The position numbers and the translations under genes are program-made. The notes below the pieces were generated by a model. It was given only the letters and a program-made list of their open reading frames with translations, did no database searches and had not been told where the DNA came from. A stretch of DNA of 64,000 nt from Cyclobacteriaceae bacterium (lineage in GTDB: Bacteria; Bacteroidota; Bacteroidia; Cytophagales; Cyclobacteriaceae): positions 1-64,000 of the forward strand of contig JAHBUB010000005.1 in the NCBI GenBank assembly GCA_019638285.1, given 5' to 3'. Below are positions 28,475 to 37,964 of this stretch, one piece after another (the first letter of the stretch is position 1; every line of letters begins with the position of its first letter).

Positions 28475-28492
28475 GTCCACTCCAGAGTGGAC
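28475..28492. repeat. Perfect 8-bp palindrome downstream of a DUF4199 gene
   Basis: GTCCACTC and GAGTGGAC are perfect inverted copies separated by only CA. In RNA a 7-bp stem with a 4-nt loop could form. It lies in the 93-bp gap after the DUF4199 stop (minus direction) and before the glycosyltransferase start. No T-run follows on the minus strand, so it is a weak terminator candidate and may equally be an operator for the glycosyltransferase/sigma-factor unit. Confidence 0.5.
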
Positions 28493-28523
28493 CTCACATA
28501 ATAAAAATAGAAATGTCAAATGC

Positions 28524-28979
28524 TTATGATTGATTGACCTCGTCTGAACCTACATAGTTCATAAGAATAAAAGTGACCAGAAAACCAGAAAAAACACCTT
28601 CTAGTGCTACAATAAAGGCTGCAATGTAAGGATTCATATACCTACCCATGGCCTCATTCTCAATGATAGACTGCATCATGCTGGTATCCAGCTTCATGTA
28701 AACGAATAAAAAGAGAGAGAAAACCACAGAGCCTATGGCTGCGGTAGAAATTCCGGTGGCTAGCCCTCTAAAGTAATTTAACCGATCGGCATGGGAATCT
28801 TTAAATCTCTTAAGTGCAAAGTACACACCTCCTGACAAGATGAATACATTGAGAAGGCGTAGCTCCACGATATGGCCAAGTCCAACGAGTTTCATAATAA
28901 GAAAAAAACCGATGAGACCGGCAGCAATTCTAAGCCCGTAACTTTCCGGGATTCTGTTTGGGTTGTTCAATAAGCTCAT
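28524..28979 (-). CDS. DUF4199 family membrane protein
   Basis: A 151-residue protein with four hydrophobic helices and the DUF4199 arrangement: YGLRIAAGLIGFFLIMKL near the start, then DRLNYFRGLATGIST in the middle and a final helix GVFSGFLVTFILMNYV. The function of the family is unknown. Two paralogues are found at 53283-53822 and 53824-54366, also beside glycosyltransferase genes. Confidence 0.75.
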   Translation of the reverse strand: MSLLNNPNRIPESYGLRIAAGLIGFFLIMKLVGLGHIVELRLLNVFILSGGVYFALKRFKDSHADRLNYFRGLATGISTAAIGSVVFSLFLFVYMKLDTSMMQSIIENEAMGRYMNPYIAAFIVALEGVFSGFLVTFILMNYVGSDEVNQS

Positions 28980-29484
28980 GATTAGCAGGGGTTATACATC
29001 CTAAATTTTGCATTTTTTAGAAAAAATACAACATTTTGCCAGGCTATAGTTTTAGCCTTCGCCTGTCCTGATGCCATGAAATACGTGCCTAATGCTAAAA
29101 TTCAGCCAAAAACATAGAATGGGAGAAGCTAACCAAGTTTCGGCAACCGAATGAGAAGTGGAGGGCCTTCCTCCTTCGTACTGAATCTGTTTTGAATTTT
29201 CCTTTTTGGCAATGGGTAGGTCTCTTTGCTTCTTGTTCTGGCACTAGTAATCCATAGCACTAACCCACCCACAAAAACAACGACTACAAGAGCCGAAATC
29301 CAATGAGTAAAAATGAAATGCATGCGAATTAATTTAGTGATGATCTACACTCAATAAACTCAAATAATTTTCATTTATCAATTGCGCTGGTGATCAAACT
29401 ATGAAAGTAAGTACTGGAAGGTTATTTTTTGATTTAAACTATTTAACACATGAGAAAAGTAAAACTGAAGAGACACATTACGAA
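28980..29484. other. 505-bp intergenic stretch
   Basis: It holds one possible 64-codon reading frame on the minus strand (29129-29323, listed separately). The rest is AT-rich with a short GGCTA/TAGCC stem at about 29041-29056 and no other recognisable gene or RNA. Confidence 0.6.
29129..29323 (-). CDS. Possible small membrane protein, 64 residues
   Basis: A frame with one N-terminal transmembrane segment (WISALVVVVFVGGLVLWI, residues ~8-25) followed by a basic, Pro-rich tail. This is a realistic layout for a small inner-membrane protein. I do not recognise it, and no promoter or ribosome binding site stands out. Confidence 0.45.
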   Translation of the reverse strand: MHFIFTHWISALVVVVFVGGLVLWITSARTRSKETYPLPKRKIQNRFSTKEEGPPLLIRLPKLG

Positions 29485-30462
29485 TTAATTGTTATCATCT
29501 TCCTCATGTTTCCTTGCGGGGTAGCGTTGCTTCTTCCATTGTTCCAATTCCTTTTTTCTATCGGCCAATTCCTGTGGTGAAGGCTTGTATTCAATAAGTT
29601 TTTTTAAGTTTGGCTGGCCAGAATCTACCCATGCGCTGTACCATAAATCTCCAGTCATCTTTACACTGGCTCTCATTTGCCGCTCCACCATCCCGTTAAG
29701 CGCTTCATGATAAGCTTTGGCATACGCATAAGACATCACTTTTACAGTTTGCTTTCCCCTGGTCTCAAAACTATACTTCTTGTTCTCCATACTTTGCCCA
29801 ACTTCTCTTTCAAGAATGAGCACTGAATCTACCGCTAGATGAGCCCTTGTCACCGCCTCCCAGCTGTATTCCTGAACATTATCGATATAGACCGCCTTGC
29901 CTACAAAAAAATTATATTCTTTAAAAAATAATTCGGGTAGCCTTGACTCCCAAAATCCATGTAAACCTACCTGATCGGTGAGTTGTCCATCGTGGTTACT
30001 GGTAGTGTGCAAAGGCACATTTGCATCTGCCACATAGTGACCTAACTCCGCTGAACTTTTTAATATTTTCTGAGGGTCATAAAGCATCATCGCATTTTTC
30101 AATTGACCATATGCGCGCATGATTTGCCATGGAACAATACCTCTTTCCATCAAGGTATCCTCACCATATTGATCAATCGCCTTTTGCCATGTTCTAGGTA
30201 GTTTAAAAACCGCGCTGTCTCCATATTCCTCCAGATCAATATAATGGCGTGGAGCTTCATCTTTTACAGCATATCTCCTTCTGTCCGGAGATACAGATTC
30301 GGCTATAAGAAATTCAATATTTTTTTTGTAGAACCCTATCATATCGGAAGGAAGGGTAAACACTGCTAATCGGTTGATTTCCTTATGTCCAAAAAAGCCC
30401 CAGACAAAACCAAGGCACGGCACAGCCAAACAAAGCGGTAATAATTTACGTATCTGTAACAC
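29485..30462 (-). CDS. Zinc-dependent phospholipase C / S1-P1 nuclease-like protein, exported
   Basis: A 325-residue exported protein with the layout of the zinc-dependent phospholipase C / P1 nuclease superfamily. Residues 1-21 are a signal-like segment, and mature Trp of WGFFGHKEINR (~21-31) sits next to the first His. Further metal-ligand candidates are the His of RHYIDLEEY, then H and D in ELGHYVADANVPLHTTSNHDG (~140-160), and H in LHGFWES. All lie in the expected order. The substrate could be phospholipid or nucleic acid. Its start is only 29 bp from the divergent M1 peptidase gene. Confidence 0.8.
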   Translation of the reverse strand: MLQIRKLLPLCLAVPCLGFVWGFFGHKEINRLAVFTLPSDMIGFYKKNIEFLIAESVSPDRRRYAVKDEAPRHYIDLEEYGDSAVFKLPRTWQKAIDQYGEDTLMERGIVPWQIMRAYGQLKNAMMLYDPQKILKSSAELGHYVADANVPLHTTSNHDGQLTDQVGLHGFWESRLPELFFKEYNFFVGKAVYIDNVQEYSWEAVTRAHLAVDSVLILEREVGQSMENKKYSFETRGKQTVKVMSYAYAKAYHEALNGMVERQMRASVKMTGDLWYSAWVDSGQPNLKKLIEYKPSPQELADRKKELEQWKKQRYPARKHEEDDNN

Positions 30463-30491
30463 TGTGTTTATCTTTCCGAAAATTTGGCTAC

Positions 30492-32102
30492 ATGTTGAAA
30501 ACTATTTCTGTACTCATAATCTTCCTGCTGGCTCCGCCCCCCCTGTTTGCTACAGATTCTTACCCAAAAAATTCGAACATTGATATTCAACACTACCGTT
30601 TTGGGATAGACCTGAATGACTCCACCAACACAATAACAGGCGGTACCGAAGTTACCATTTTATTCAAGAATTCCGTGTCTAATTTTGAATTGGATTTAAT
30701 AGGAAAAACTCCGGATGGAAATGGAATGGTAGTCAGCTCTGTTACTCAAGGAAAAACCCCATTACAATTCAGCCATAAGAATAACCGACTGTCCATTACC
30801 CTTCAGCGCTCTGCCCAAATGGGTGAAGAAATTACTCTATCTATTAATTATAAGGGAATCCCATCGGATGGATTGGTAATCAGCACCAATAAATTTGGCG
30901 ACCGCACTTTTTTTGGCGACAATTGGCCAAACCGTGCCCACTATTGGCTCCCCACAATTGATCATCCTTATGATAAAGCAAGTTGTGAATTTATAGTAAT
31001 TGCCCCCTCTCATTATCAAGCAATTGCCAACGGTATCCTTGTTGAGAAAACCAACCTACCCAACAACAGAATACTCACACACTGGAAAGAGGATATGGAT
31101 ATTCCTACTAAGGTAATGGTGATTGGCGTGGCCAGGTTTGCCATCACTACAGCAGGGCTGATTAAAAATATTCCTGTAGAAACCTGGGTGTATCCACAGA
31201 ATAAGGAAGCGGGCTTTATAGATTATAAGATTGCCACTACCGTCCTCCAATACTTTATTGATCATGTTGGTCCTTACCCCTATCAAAAGCTCGCCAATGT
31301 GCAATCAACCACTCGGTATGGTGGAATGGAGAATGCCAGCAATATTTTTTATTATGAAAATTCAGTGACTGGCAAAAATGAAAGTGAGGGTCTGATTGCA
31401 CACGAAATTGCACACCAATGGTTTGGTGATTCGGCATCAGAAATGGACTGGTATCACGTATGGTTAAGTGAGGGCTTTGCCACTTACTTTACCAATTTAT
31501 ACTATGAAGCAACCTACGGTAAAGTAGAGTTGGCCAGCCGCATGGCAGATCAAAGAACAGAAGTGGTTAAATACTATATAAAAAACCCAGCCCCAGTAAT
31601 AGATACTACCTTAATGGATATTAATAGGGTGCTTAACACGAATTCTTATCAAAAAGGAAGTTGGGTACTGCATATGCTGAGGAAAGTGGTTGGCGATGAA
31701 ATATTTTGGAGGGGAATCAGGGAATATTACCAAACCTATCAAAATTCAAATGCCCTGACCTCCGATTTCAGGCATATCATGGAGAAAGTTTCAGGAAAAG
31801 ACTTAAAGTCATTTTTTGATCAGTGGTTGAGGAGAAGTGGTCATCCGGTACTTTCAGCCACCTGGCATTATAATGCCAAAAAGAAGCAGATAGAACTGAC
31901 TGTAGGGCAAAAACAAAAGATAAAATTCATAACACCGCTTGAAATTGGTATAAAGGCAGGTGACGGGTCAATAGAAGTTCAAACCCTTCAATTGTCTGGA
32001 GAAGAGACGAAATTCAGCCTTGCCGTTGAAAAAAGCCCCCAGGAGCTAATCTTAGACCCTTACACCTGGCTTCTGTTTGAAGGTGAAATCAGTAGAAAAT
32101 GA
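30492..32102 (+). CDS. M1 family aminopeptidase, exported, short form
   Basis: A 536-residue zinc aminopeptidase with an N-terminal signal peptide (residues 1-21, ending LFA). The substrate-binding GGMENAS and the zinc site HEIAHQWFG followed by EGFATYF (H-E-x-x-H-x18-E) are complete. The protein lacks the large C-terminal helical domain of the ~850-residue PepN type and is closer in size to short bacterial M1 enzymes. It should trim N-terminal residues from peptides in the periplasm. It is divergent from the phospholipase-like gene. Confidence 0.92.
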   Translation: MLKTISVLIIFLLAPPPLFATDSYPKNSNIDIQHYRFGIDLNDSTNTITGGTEVTILFKNSVSNFELDLIGKTPDGNGMVVSSVTQGKTPLQFSHKNNRLSITLQRSAQMGEEITLSINYKGIPSDGLVISTNKFGDRTFFGDNWPNRAHYWLPTIDHPYDKASCEFIVIAPSHYQAIANGILVEKTNLPNNRILTHWKEDMDIPTKVMVIGVARFAITTAGLIKNIPVETWVYPQNKEAGFIDYKIATTVLQYFIDHVGPYPYQKLANVQSTTRYGGMENASNIFYYENSVTGKNESEGLIAHEIAHQWFGDSASEMDWYHVWLSEGFATYFTNLYYEATYGKVELASRMADQRTEVVKYYIKNPAPVIDTTLMDINRVLNTNSYQKGSWVLHMLRKVVGDEIFWRGIREYYQTYQNSNALTSDFRHIMEKVSGKDLKSFFDQWLRRSGHPVLSATWHYNAKKKQIELTVGQKQKIKFITPLEIGIKAGDGSIEVQTLQLSGEETKFSLAVEKSPQELILDPYTWLLFEGEISRK

Positions 32103-32114
32103 GTAAAACTCAGT

Positions 32115-32145
32115 TTTGCAAATATGCCGAATGATATTACCTTTG
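32115..32145 (+). promoter_or_regulatory. Promoter of rpsT
   Basis: TTTG at 32115-32118 and TACCTTTG at 32138-32145 match the Bacteroidota -33 (TTTG) and -7 (TAnnTTTG) elements with a 19-bp spacer. The expected transcript start is near 32151, about 18 nt before the rpsT ATG. This is the best promoter match that I found in the window. Confidence 0.68.
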
Positions 32146-32168
32146 CAGTCCGTTTGTAAAAAAGACTT

Positions 32169-32423
32169 ATGGCAAACCACAAATCAGCAGAGAAAAGAAT
32201 CAGGGCTAACGAGAAAAAGCGAGTACGTAACCGCTATCAGCACAAAACTACCCGCACAGCCACCAAAAAATTAGTGACCACTACTTCTAAACCAGAAGCG
32301 GAGGCCCAGCTTAAAGAGGTTATTTCTCTTATCGACAAGCTGGCCAAGAAAAACATTATTCACTGGAAAAAGGCTGCTAATCAGAAGTCCAGATTGACTA
32401 AGCATGTAAATAGCCTCGCATAA
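32169..32423 (+). CDS. rpsT: 30S ribosomal protein S20
   Basis: An 84-residue S20, a 16S rRNA-binding protein of the small subunit body. The N-terminus ANHKSAEKRIRANEKKRVRN is typical, as is the C-terminal IIHWKKAANQKSRLTKHVN. It is a single-gene unit with its own consensus promoter and a strong terminator. Confidence 0.97.
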   Translation: MANHKSAEKRIRANEKKRVRNRYQHKTTRTATKKLVTTTSKPEAEAQLKEVISLIDKLAKKNIIHWKKAANQKSRLTKHVNSLA

Positions 32424-32435
32424 TCACGAGGTTTT
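32414..32435 (+). terminator. Weak hairpin overlapping the rpsT stop
   Basis: CCTCG (32414-32418) and CGAGG (32427-32431) form a 5-bp stem with an 8-nt loop, then TTTT. The stem covers the last codons of rpsT. It is weaker than the hairpin that follows and may be a first, partial stop signal. Confidence 0.45.
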
Positions 32436-32447
32436 AAAAATACTTTT

Positions 32448-32491
32448 CCCTTCCTTGTTGAGGCTATGCCGATAACGAGGGAGGGTTTTTT
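32448..32491 (+). terminator. Strong intrinsic terminator after rpsT
   Basis: CCCTTCCTTGTT (32448-32459) pairs with AACGAGGGAGGG (32474-32485) as a 12-bp stem including two G-U pairs, with a 14-nt loop, followed by six T. This isolates rpsT from radC. Confidence 0.85.
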
Positions 32492-32542
32492 ATTGCCCAA
32501 AAAATCCAAATATTTGGCTTTAAATGACTCATCTTTAATAAC

Positions 32543-33241
32543 ATGAAGTCAAAACCAAGCCATTTGGGAATTAAAAGCTGGGCTGCTGAAGACAGGCCTC
32601 GCGAAAAAATGCTTTTGAAGGGCAGATCTGCCCTTTCTGATGCGGAATTAATTGCTCTACTTATTGGATCAGGAACCGGTTCATTAAGCGCTGTGGAGGT
32701 AGCCAAGCAAGTTTTGCAGACTGTAGAAAATAATTTGCACGATCTGGCCAAGCTCTCCGTTAAAGACCTGATGAAAAGTAGGGGAATTGGAGAAGCAAAG
32801 GCAATAACCATTGTGGCCGCCATGGAGCTAGGACGCAGAAGGAAAGAGTCTGAGGTGCAAGAGCGACCAAAAGTAGCAAGCTCTCTAGAGGCCTACGAAC
32901 TTGTGAAAAGTGATTTGATGGATCTTGTACACGAAGAGTTCTGGGTGTTGTTATTCAATCGGGCCAACCGCCTCATCAAGAAAAAAAGAGTAAGTGAAGG
33001 AGGTGTTTCAGGAACGGTGGCCGACCCAAAAATAATATTCAAGTTGGCACTGGAAGAATTGGCCAGTGGAATTATAGTTGTTCATAATCATCCTTCTGGC
33101 AACCTCACTGCGAGTCAAAGCGACATTAGCCTCACTAAAAAACTAAAAGAAGCTGGCAAAGTGATGGAAGTGCAGTTATTGGATCATCTGATCGTTGCCG
33201 GCCAAAAATACTTTAGCTTTGCAGATGAGGGAATACTCTAG
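32543..33241 (+). CDS. radC: RadC/JAB-domain DNA repair-associated protein
   Basis: A 232-residue RadC. An N-terminal helix-hairpin-helix region (DLMKSRGIGEAKAITIVAAMELGRR, ~75-99) is followed by a JAB/MPN metal-binding domain: HNHPSGN with His181 and His183, and Asp194 in SQSDISL. The gene name is historical; a role in repair is doubtful in several bacteria. It is followed after 6 bp by a serine hydrolase gene. Confidence 0.92.
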   Translation: MKSKPSHLGIKSWAAEDRPREKMLLKGRSALSDAELIALLIGSGTGSLSAVEVAKQVLQTVENNLHDLAKLSVKDLMKSRGIGEAKAITIVAAMELGRRRKESEVQERPKVASSLEAYELVKSDLMDLVHEEFWVLLFNRANRLIKKKRVSEGGVSGTVADPKIIFKLALEELASGIIVVHNHPSGNLTASQSDISLTKKLKEAGKVMEVQLLDHLIVAGQKYFSFADEGIL

Positions 33242-33247
33242 TTAATA

Positions 33248-34492
33248 ATGAAAAGAATCCTCCTACTTATTACCATCACAATTACCACGATGGTTGGTTT
33301 TGTTTTTTACACTACTCCTGATAAGCCTGCGGAGAGATTAATAGGCAAAAAAGAACTGCAGGCTACCCCTCCTCCCAATCCATATGCTGACTTGCTGGAT
33401 AATTACGAAAACTATATTAATGAGTCGTTGAAGCTTACAGGTACACCCGGAGCTGCCATTGCCATTATTAAAGATTCAACTATTATTTTTTTAAAAGGGT
33501 TTGGCAAGAGGAGTGTAGATACTCAAGAACCAGTAGACGTGCATACAGCCTTCCGACTTGCATCGGTGTCAAAAGCAGTGACTTCCCTATTAATGGGAAC
33601 CATGGTAGAAGACAGTGTTTTAAACTGGGATGATCCTGTAGTAAAGTATCTTCCTCACTTCGAATTGAAATCACCCACCTACACCAAAGAACTTACCATC
33701 CGACATGTTTTGTCCCACACTACCGGGTTGCCTTATCATACATATACTAACCTTATAGAGGAAGGCATGCCCCATGATAAATTGATTGCAGAATTAAAAA
33801 ATGTAGACCTAATCGGAGAACCCGGACAGGTATACAGTTATCAAAATGTAGCTTACAGCCTGGTAGAAGATGTGATTAAATCAGCCACAGGCCATTCATT
33901 TGAAAATGAAATAAAGACTCGTCTATTTGGCCCGCTCCACATGACAAATGCCTCTGTGAGCTACGAAGGGCTTCTTCAAAGCGCCAACTATGCACAGCCA
34001 CACTTATTGCGCGGGCACAAATGGACGGCAATTCCCATTTCGCCCACTTATTATAACACCGCACCGGCAGGTGGGATAAATGCAAGCATCACCGATATGG
34101 CTAAGTTGATGGTGGCCTTGTTAGGAAACAAAGAAAATATCATCGCACGGGAAACCATTGATCAACTTTTTAGTCCTGAAATAAGAGCAACCGCAAAAAA
34201 TAGAAATTTTAACAAATGGAACAGAATTAAAAAGTCTTATTATGGCATGGGGTGGCGCGTGCTCACTTTTAAAAATGATACACTCGCCTATCATGGTGGT
34301 TATGTAAATGGCTATAGAAGTGAAATCGCTGTTGATCCAAAGAAAAGAATAGCCATCTGTGTATTGGCCAATGGCCCAGGTGATTTCTCAGATCATGCTA
34401 TCCCCGCTTTCTTTAATACCTATGACAAATATTTTAACGCAATAATTACACAGGCTGCCCCAATAGCATATCATAAAAATGAAGCTCAATAA
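33248..34492 (+). CDS. Serine hydrolase, class C beta-lactamase family, membrane-anchored
   Basis: A 414-residue PBP/beta-lactamase-fold protein. A hydrophobic N-terminal segment (residues 3-21) acts as an anchor or signal. The active site is Ser106-x-x-Lys109 in ASVSK, the Tyr-x-Asn-like YSYQNVAYS and HGG in LAYHGGYVNGY. It is a distant paralogue of 25538-26647 and 59700-60953. The stop overlaps the next gene (DUF1684) by 14 bp, so the two are expressed together. Confidence 0.86.
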   Translation: MKRILLLITITITTMVGFVFYTTPDKPAERLIGKKELQATPPPNPYADLLDNYENYINESLKLTGTPGAAIAIIKDSTIIFLKGFGKRSVDTQEPVDVHTAFRLASVSKAVTSLLMGTMVEDSVLNWDDPVVKYLPHFELKSPTYTKELTIRHVLSHTTGLPYHTYTNLIEEGMPHDKLIAELKNVDLIGEPGQVYSYQNVAYSLVEDVIKSATGHSFENEIKTRLFGPLHMTNASVSYEGLLQSANYAQPHLLRGHKWTAIPISPTYYNTAPAGGINASITDMAKLMVALLGNKENIIARETIDQLFSPEIRATAKNRNFNKWNRIKKSYYGMGWRVLTFKNDTLAYHGGYVNGYRSEIAVDPKKRIAICVLANGPGDFSDHAIPAFFNTYDKYFNAIITQAAPIAYHKNEAQ

Positions 34493-35093
34493 AATTATTC
34501 CCATTATAATAATTCTCTCTATTGTCGGATTCATAATTTATTCCTTACAAGGGAGTCAATCGGGTGAAGGCTATCTTGATGAAATCAAAAAGCACAGAAA
34601 AGAGAAAGATAACCTGATAATGAATGAAGGTGCCCCTTTTGCAGGGAAAGCAAATGAATTTACGGGACTAAAATATTTTGATATTGATCCCTATTACCGA
34701 ATCAGTGCCAGCCTAAAGCCTATAAAAGACAAAAAAGTGGTAAGGCTTTCTACAAACGATGGCCTGGAAAACCGATATCTGGAGTATGCTTGGGCTGAAT
34801 TTGCCATCAACAACAAAAAATGTAAGCTGCTAATTCTAGAAATTATGGAGCCTGGCCCTGACCGAGGCACCCTATTCCTGGCCTTTGCAGATGAAACCAG
34901 TGCGAGGGAAACTTACGGAGCAGGAAGATATTTGGACATAAAAAAGGTACCCGGAAGCAGCTCCGTTCTGCTCGACTTTAACAAGGCCTACAACCCTTAT
35001 TGTGCCTATTCAGATAGCTTTTCATGCCCTTTCCCACCAAAGGAAAACATCCTTAATGTCTCCATTCGAGCGGGCGAAAAAGTGTATCACTGA
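34479..35093 (+). CDS. DUF1684 family protein, membrane-anchored
   Basis: A 204-residue protein with an N-terminal membrane segment (residues ~7-23). The DUF1684 landmarks are clear: FADETSARETYGAGRYLD (~137-154), LDFNKAYNPYCAYSDSFSCPFPP (~163-185) and ENILNVSIRAGEKVY at the end. The family is widespread and of unknown function. It overlaps the upstream serine hydrolase gene by 14 bp. Confidence 0.88.
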   Translation: MKLNKIIPIIIILSIVGFIIYSLQGSQSGEGYLDEIKKHRKEKDNLIMNEGAPFAGKANEFTGLKYFDIDPYYRISASLKPIKDKKVVRLSTNDGLENRYLEYAWAEFAINNKKCKLLILEIMEPGPDRGTLFLAFADETSARETYGAGRYLDIKKVPGSSSVLLDFNKAYNPYCAYSDSFSCPFPPKENILNVSIRAGEKVYH

Positions 35094-35195
35094 TAAGTTA
35101 TAGTACAATTCGCCTTTGGCTCCATTTTGGTATTGGGAAACAATCCCTGTCCCGTTCTTTTTCTCTATTTTTGAAGCCAATTTTTTCGAGGTTTC

Positions 35196-37610
35196 ATGAA
35201 GATTTCTTACAACTGGCTTAAGCAATATATTAACATTGAAGAGGAACCGGAGGAGTTAGGTAAAATCCTTACTGCTACCGGACTGGAGGTAGAAAGTATT
35301 ACCTCTTTTGAATCGATCCCCGGAGGATTAAAGGGACTTGTAATAGGTGAGGTAATCACTTGTGCCAAACACCCCAATGCTGATAAACTATCCATTACAA
35401 CAGTAGACGTAGGCGAAGAACAGCCCGTCCAAATCGTATGTGGAGCCACCAATGTAGCTGCAGGACAAAAAGTGATTGTTGCACAGCCTGGTACTACGCT
35501 TCATCCATTTAAAGGTGAGCCTTTCACTATCAAAAAAGCCAAAATAAGGGGTGAACAGTCTGAGGGGATGATTTGTGCAGAAGACGAGATAGGGTTGGGC
35601 GAAAATCACGATGGCATCATAGTTTTGGATACGCAATTACACAATGGAACTCCTGCCACCATACTTTGCAACGTTGAAAATGATCATGTATTTGAAATTG
35701 GCCTCACCCCCAACCGCGCTGACGCAGCCTCTCACATTGGTGTAGCAAGAGATATTAAAGCTTTCAAAAACTCTTCATTGCAATGGCCATCCATAGACAA
35801 TTTTAAAGTCGATGACACAAGTCTGACCATTCCGGTAGTTGTAGAAGATCAAGTAGGTTGCCCACGCTTTTCCGGCCTTACCATTTCCGGTGTTACCATA
35901 TCGGAATCTCCCGATTGGCTGAAGAACAGGCTAAGGGCGATTGGTCTTACCCCAATTAATAATATTGTAGATATCACCAATTTTATCTGTCACGAACTGG
36001 GGCAGCCTTTGCATGCTTATGATGCGGATAAAATTGCAGGAGGTAAGGTAATTGTGAAAACAATGCCTGCGGGTACCAAATTTAAAACGCTTGACGAAAA
36101 AGAACGCACCCTGACTGTTCATGATTTGATGGTGTGCAGTGCAGAAGAGGCAATGTGTATTGCAGGAGTTTTTGGAGGCGCTCAATCTGGCATCACCACA
36201 AAGACAAAAAACATCTTTCTTGAAGGAGCCTACTGGTCGCCTGATTATATTCGAAAAACCGGAATGCACCATCAGTTAAAAACCGATGCTTCCTTCCGGT
36301 TTGAAAGAGGCACGGATCCCAACCTAACTGTGTATGCGATCAAACGGACAGCCCTCCTGATTAAGGAATTGGCTGGCGGAAGAATATCGTCCGAAATTGT
36401 GGATGTCTACCCAAAAAAGATTGAGAATAGAAATATCACAGTAAAATTCAGCCACATCACACGCCTTATAGGCAAGGATATCCCCAAAGACAGAGTTTAT
36501 ACCATTCTCAATAGCCTAGACATTGCCACGCAAGAAGACAACGATAAACAGTTTACGGCATCCGTACCCCCCTATCGAGTGGATGTAGTGCAGGAGGCGG
36601 ATATCATTGAAGAAATACTTCGCATTTATGGCCTGGACAATATCGAATTGTCTGATAATGCAGGCACAAGTTTCTTGGCAGATTTCCCCACCAAGGATAA
36701 GAATGTGTACCAACGCACCATTGGCGAAATGTTAGTGGGCAATGGCTTTTACGAAATACTTACCAATTCTTTAACCCACGAGGCATATTATAAGAAACAC
36801 TCCCTGGCCTCTTCCGGGCAACGCATAGAAATTCTAAACAAACTCAGTGAAGAACAGGGCGTATTGAGGCAGACGATGTTATTTACGGGATTGGAAGTAT
36901 GTGAGCATAACATTAACAGAAGGCAGAAGGACCTCAAGCTTTTCGAATTTGGGAAGATCTACTGGAAAGCAGATAGTGAGTACAAGGAAGAGGAGCGGCT
37001 TGCCCTTTATCTATCTGGAAATTTTGAAGCAGAAAACTGGCATCTCAAACCAAGGAAAGTTACTTATTTTGACTTGGCGCAGCAGGTGAATAACATCCTT
37101 CAGAAATCGAATCTTACCGATGTAAAACAAGATCAGCTTGACGACCCTTTGTTTGAATACGGAATGGTTATGACCAAGGGAAATTTAGAGGTAGGAAGAA
37201 TTGGAAAAATAAAACCTGCCATTGCAAAGGATTTTGGCCTTAAGCAGGAAATATTTTATGCCGATCTTAATGCTGCCTTGCTTTTCAAGACGGCAAACCC
37301 TAAGTTAGTGATAGAAGAAGTACCTAGGTATCCGGAAGTGAGGCGAGACCTGTCACTCGTACTCGACAGGCAGGTAACCTTCGCTGAAATAAAGAACTTG
37401 GTACTGGCAACGGAAAAAAAGTTAATCAAGGAGTTAATCGCGTTTGATGTCTATGAAGGAAAGAACATCCCGGAGGGTAAAAAAGCATACGCTTTAGGAT
37501 TTATCTTATTAGACGCAACCAAAACACTGACGGACGAAGAGATTGACAAAACAATGAATAAACTAATGAGTGCCTTTGAGCAAAAAATGGGTGCTCTGAT
37601 TAGAAAATAA
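35196..37610 (+). CDS. pheT: Phenylalanyl-tRNA synthetase beta subunit
   Basis: An 804-residue PheT, which with PheS charges tRNA(Phe). Domains in order: N-terminal MKISYNWLKQYI, tRNA-binding OB fold (~40-150), B3/B4 editing domain (~205-390, ending near TDASFRFERGTDPN), B5 domain (~405-475), the catalytic-like core (~480-690) and the C-terminal FDX-ACB anticodon-binding domain (~710-803, RYPEVRRDLSLVLD). A TATTTTTG box at 35166-35173 fits a -7 element. pheS is not adjacent. It leads a cluster with a coiled-coil gene, zapA and rny. Confidence 0.97.
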   Translation: MKISYNWLKQYINIEEEPEELGKILTATGLEVESITSFESIPGGLKGLVIGEVITCAKHPNADKLSITTVDVGEEQPVQIVCGATNVAAGQKVIVAQPGTTLHPFKGEPFTIKKAKIRGEQSEGMICAEDEIGLGENHDGIIVLDTQLHNGTPATILCNVENDHVFEIGLTPNRADAASHIGVARDIKAFKNSSLQWPSIDNFKVDDTSLTIPVVVEDQVGCPRFSGLTISGVTISESPDWLKNRLRAIGLTPINNIVDITNFICHELGQPLHAYDADKIAGGKVIVKTMPAGTKFKTLDEKERTLTVHDLMVCSAEEAMCIAGVFGGAQSGITTKTKNIFLEGAYWSPDYIRKTGMHHQLKTDASFRFERGTDPNLTVYAIKRTALLIKELAGGRISSEIVDVYPKKIENRNITVKFSHITRLIGKDIPKDRVYTILNSLDIATQEDNDKQFTASVPPYRVDVVQEADIIEEILRIYGLDNIELSDNAGTSFLADFPTKDKNVYQRTIGEMLVGNGFYEILTNSLTHEAYYKKHSLASSGQRIEILNKLSEEQGVLRQTMLFTGLEVCEHNINRRQKDLKLFEFGKIYWKADSEYKEEERLALYLSGNFEAENWHLKPRKVTYFDLAQQVNNILQKSNLTDVKQDQLDDPLFEYGMVMTKGNLEVGRIGKIKPAIAKDFGLKQEIFYADLNAALLFKTANPKLVIEEVPRYPEVRRDLSLVLDRQVTFAEIKNLVLATEKKLIKELIAFDVYEGKNIPEGKKAYALGFILLDATKTLTDEEIDKTMNKLMSAFEQKMGALIRK

Positions 37611-37657
37611 AACCTGGCGACAATAAAAAGCTTATTGGAGCTGCATAAAGTATTGAA

Positions 37658-37954
37658 ATGGATCAGGAAATATTAAAGACTAACCTCCACGGGTTGGAGC
37701 GTAAAATTTTGGTTTTATTGAACGATCACAAGTCCTTAAAAGACGAAGTGAGAAGCCTTAAATTGGAGAATCATGAGCTAAAATCAAGCATGAGAGTCCG
37801 TGATGAGCAGATTTCCAATTTTAAAAATCAGATTAAAATCACTAAAATTGTAGATTACATAGACCCGGAAGACGGAAGTAATTCGGAGTTGAAAAAGAAA
37901 GTGGACGAGTATATCCGAGAAATCGATAAATGCATAGCTCATCTGAGCAGATAA
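37658..37954 (+). CDS. Short coiled-coil protein upstream of zapA
   Basis: A 98-residue, highly charged helical protein. Residues ~10-60 show a leucine-rich heptad pattern (LERKILVLLNDHKSLKDEV, LKLENHELKSSM), as in small division-associated coiled coils. It lies 10 bp upstream of zapA. A role beside ZapA, similar in idea to ZapB, is inferred from position and coiled-coil build only. Confidence 0.8.
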   Translation: MDQEILKTNLHGLERKILVLLNDHKSLKDEVRSLKLENHELKSSMRVRDEQISNFKNQIKITKIVDYIDPEDGSNSELKKKVDEYIREIDKCIAHLSR

Positions 37955-37964
37955 CCGGTAGTTA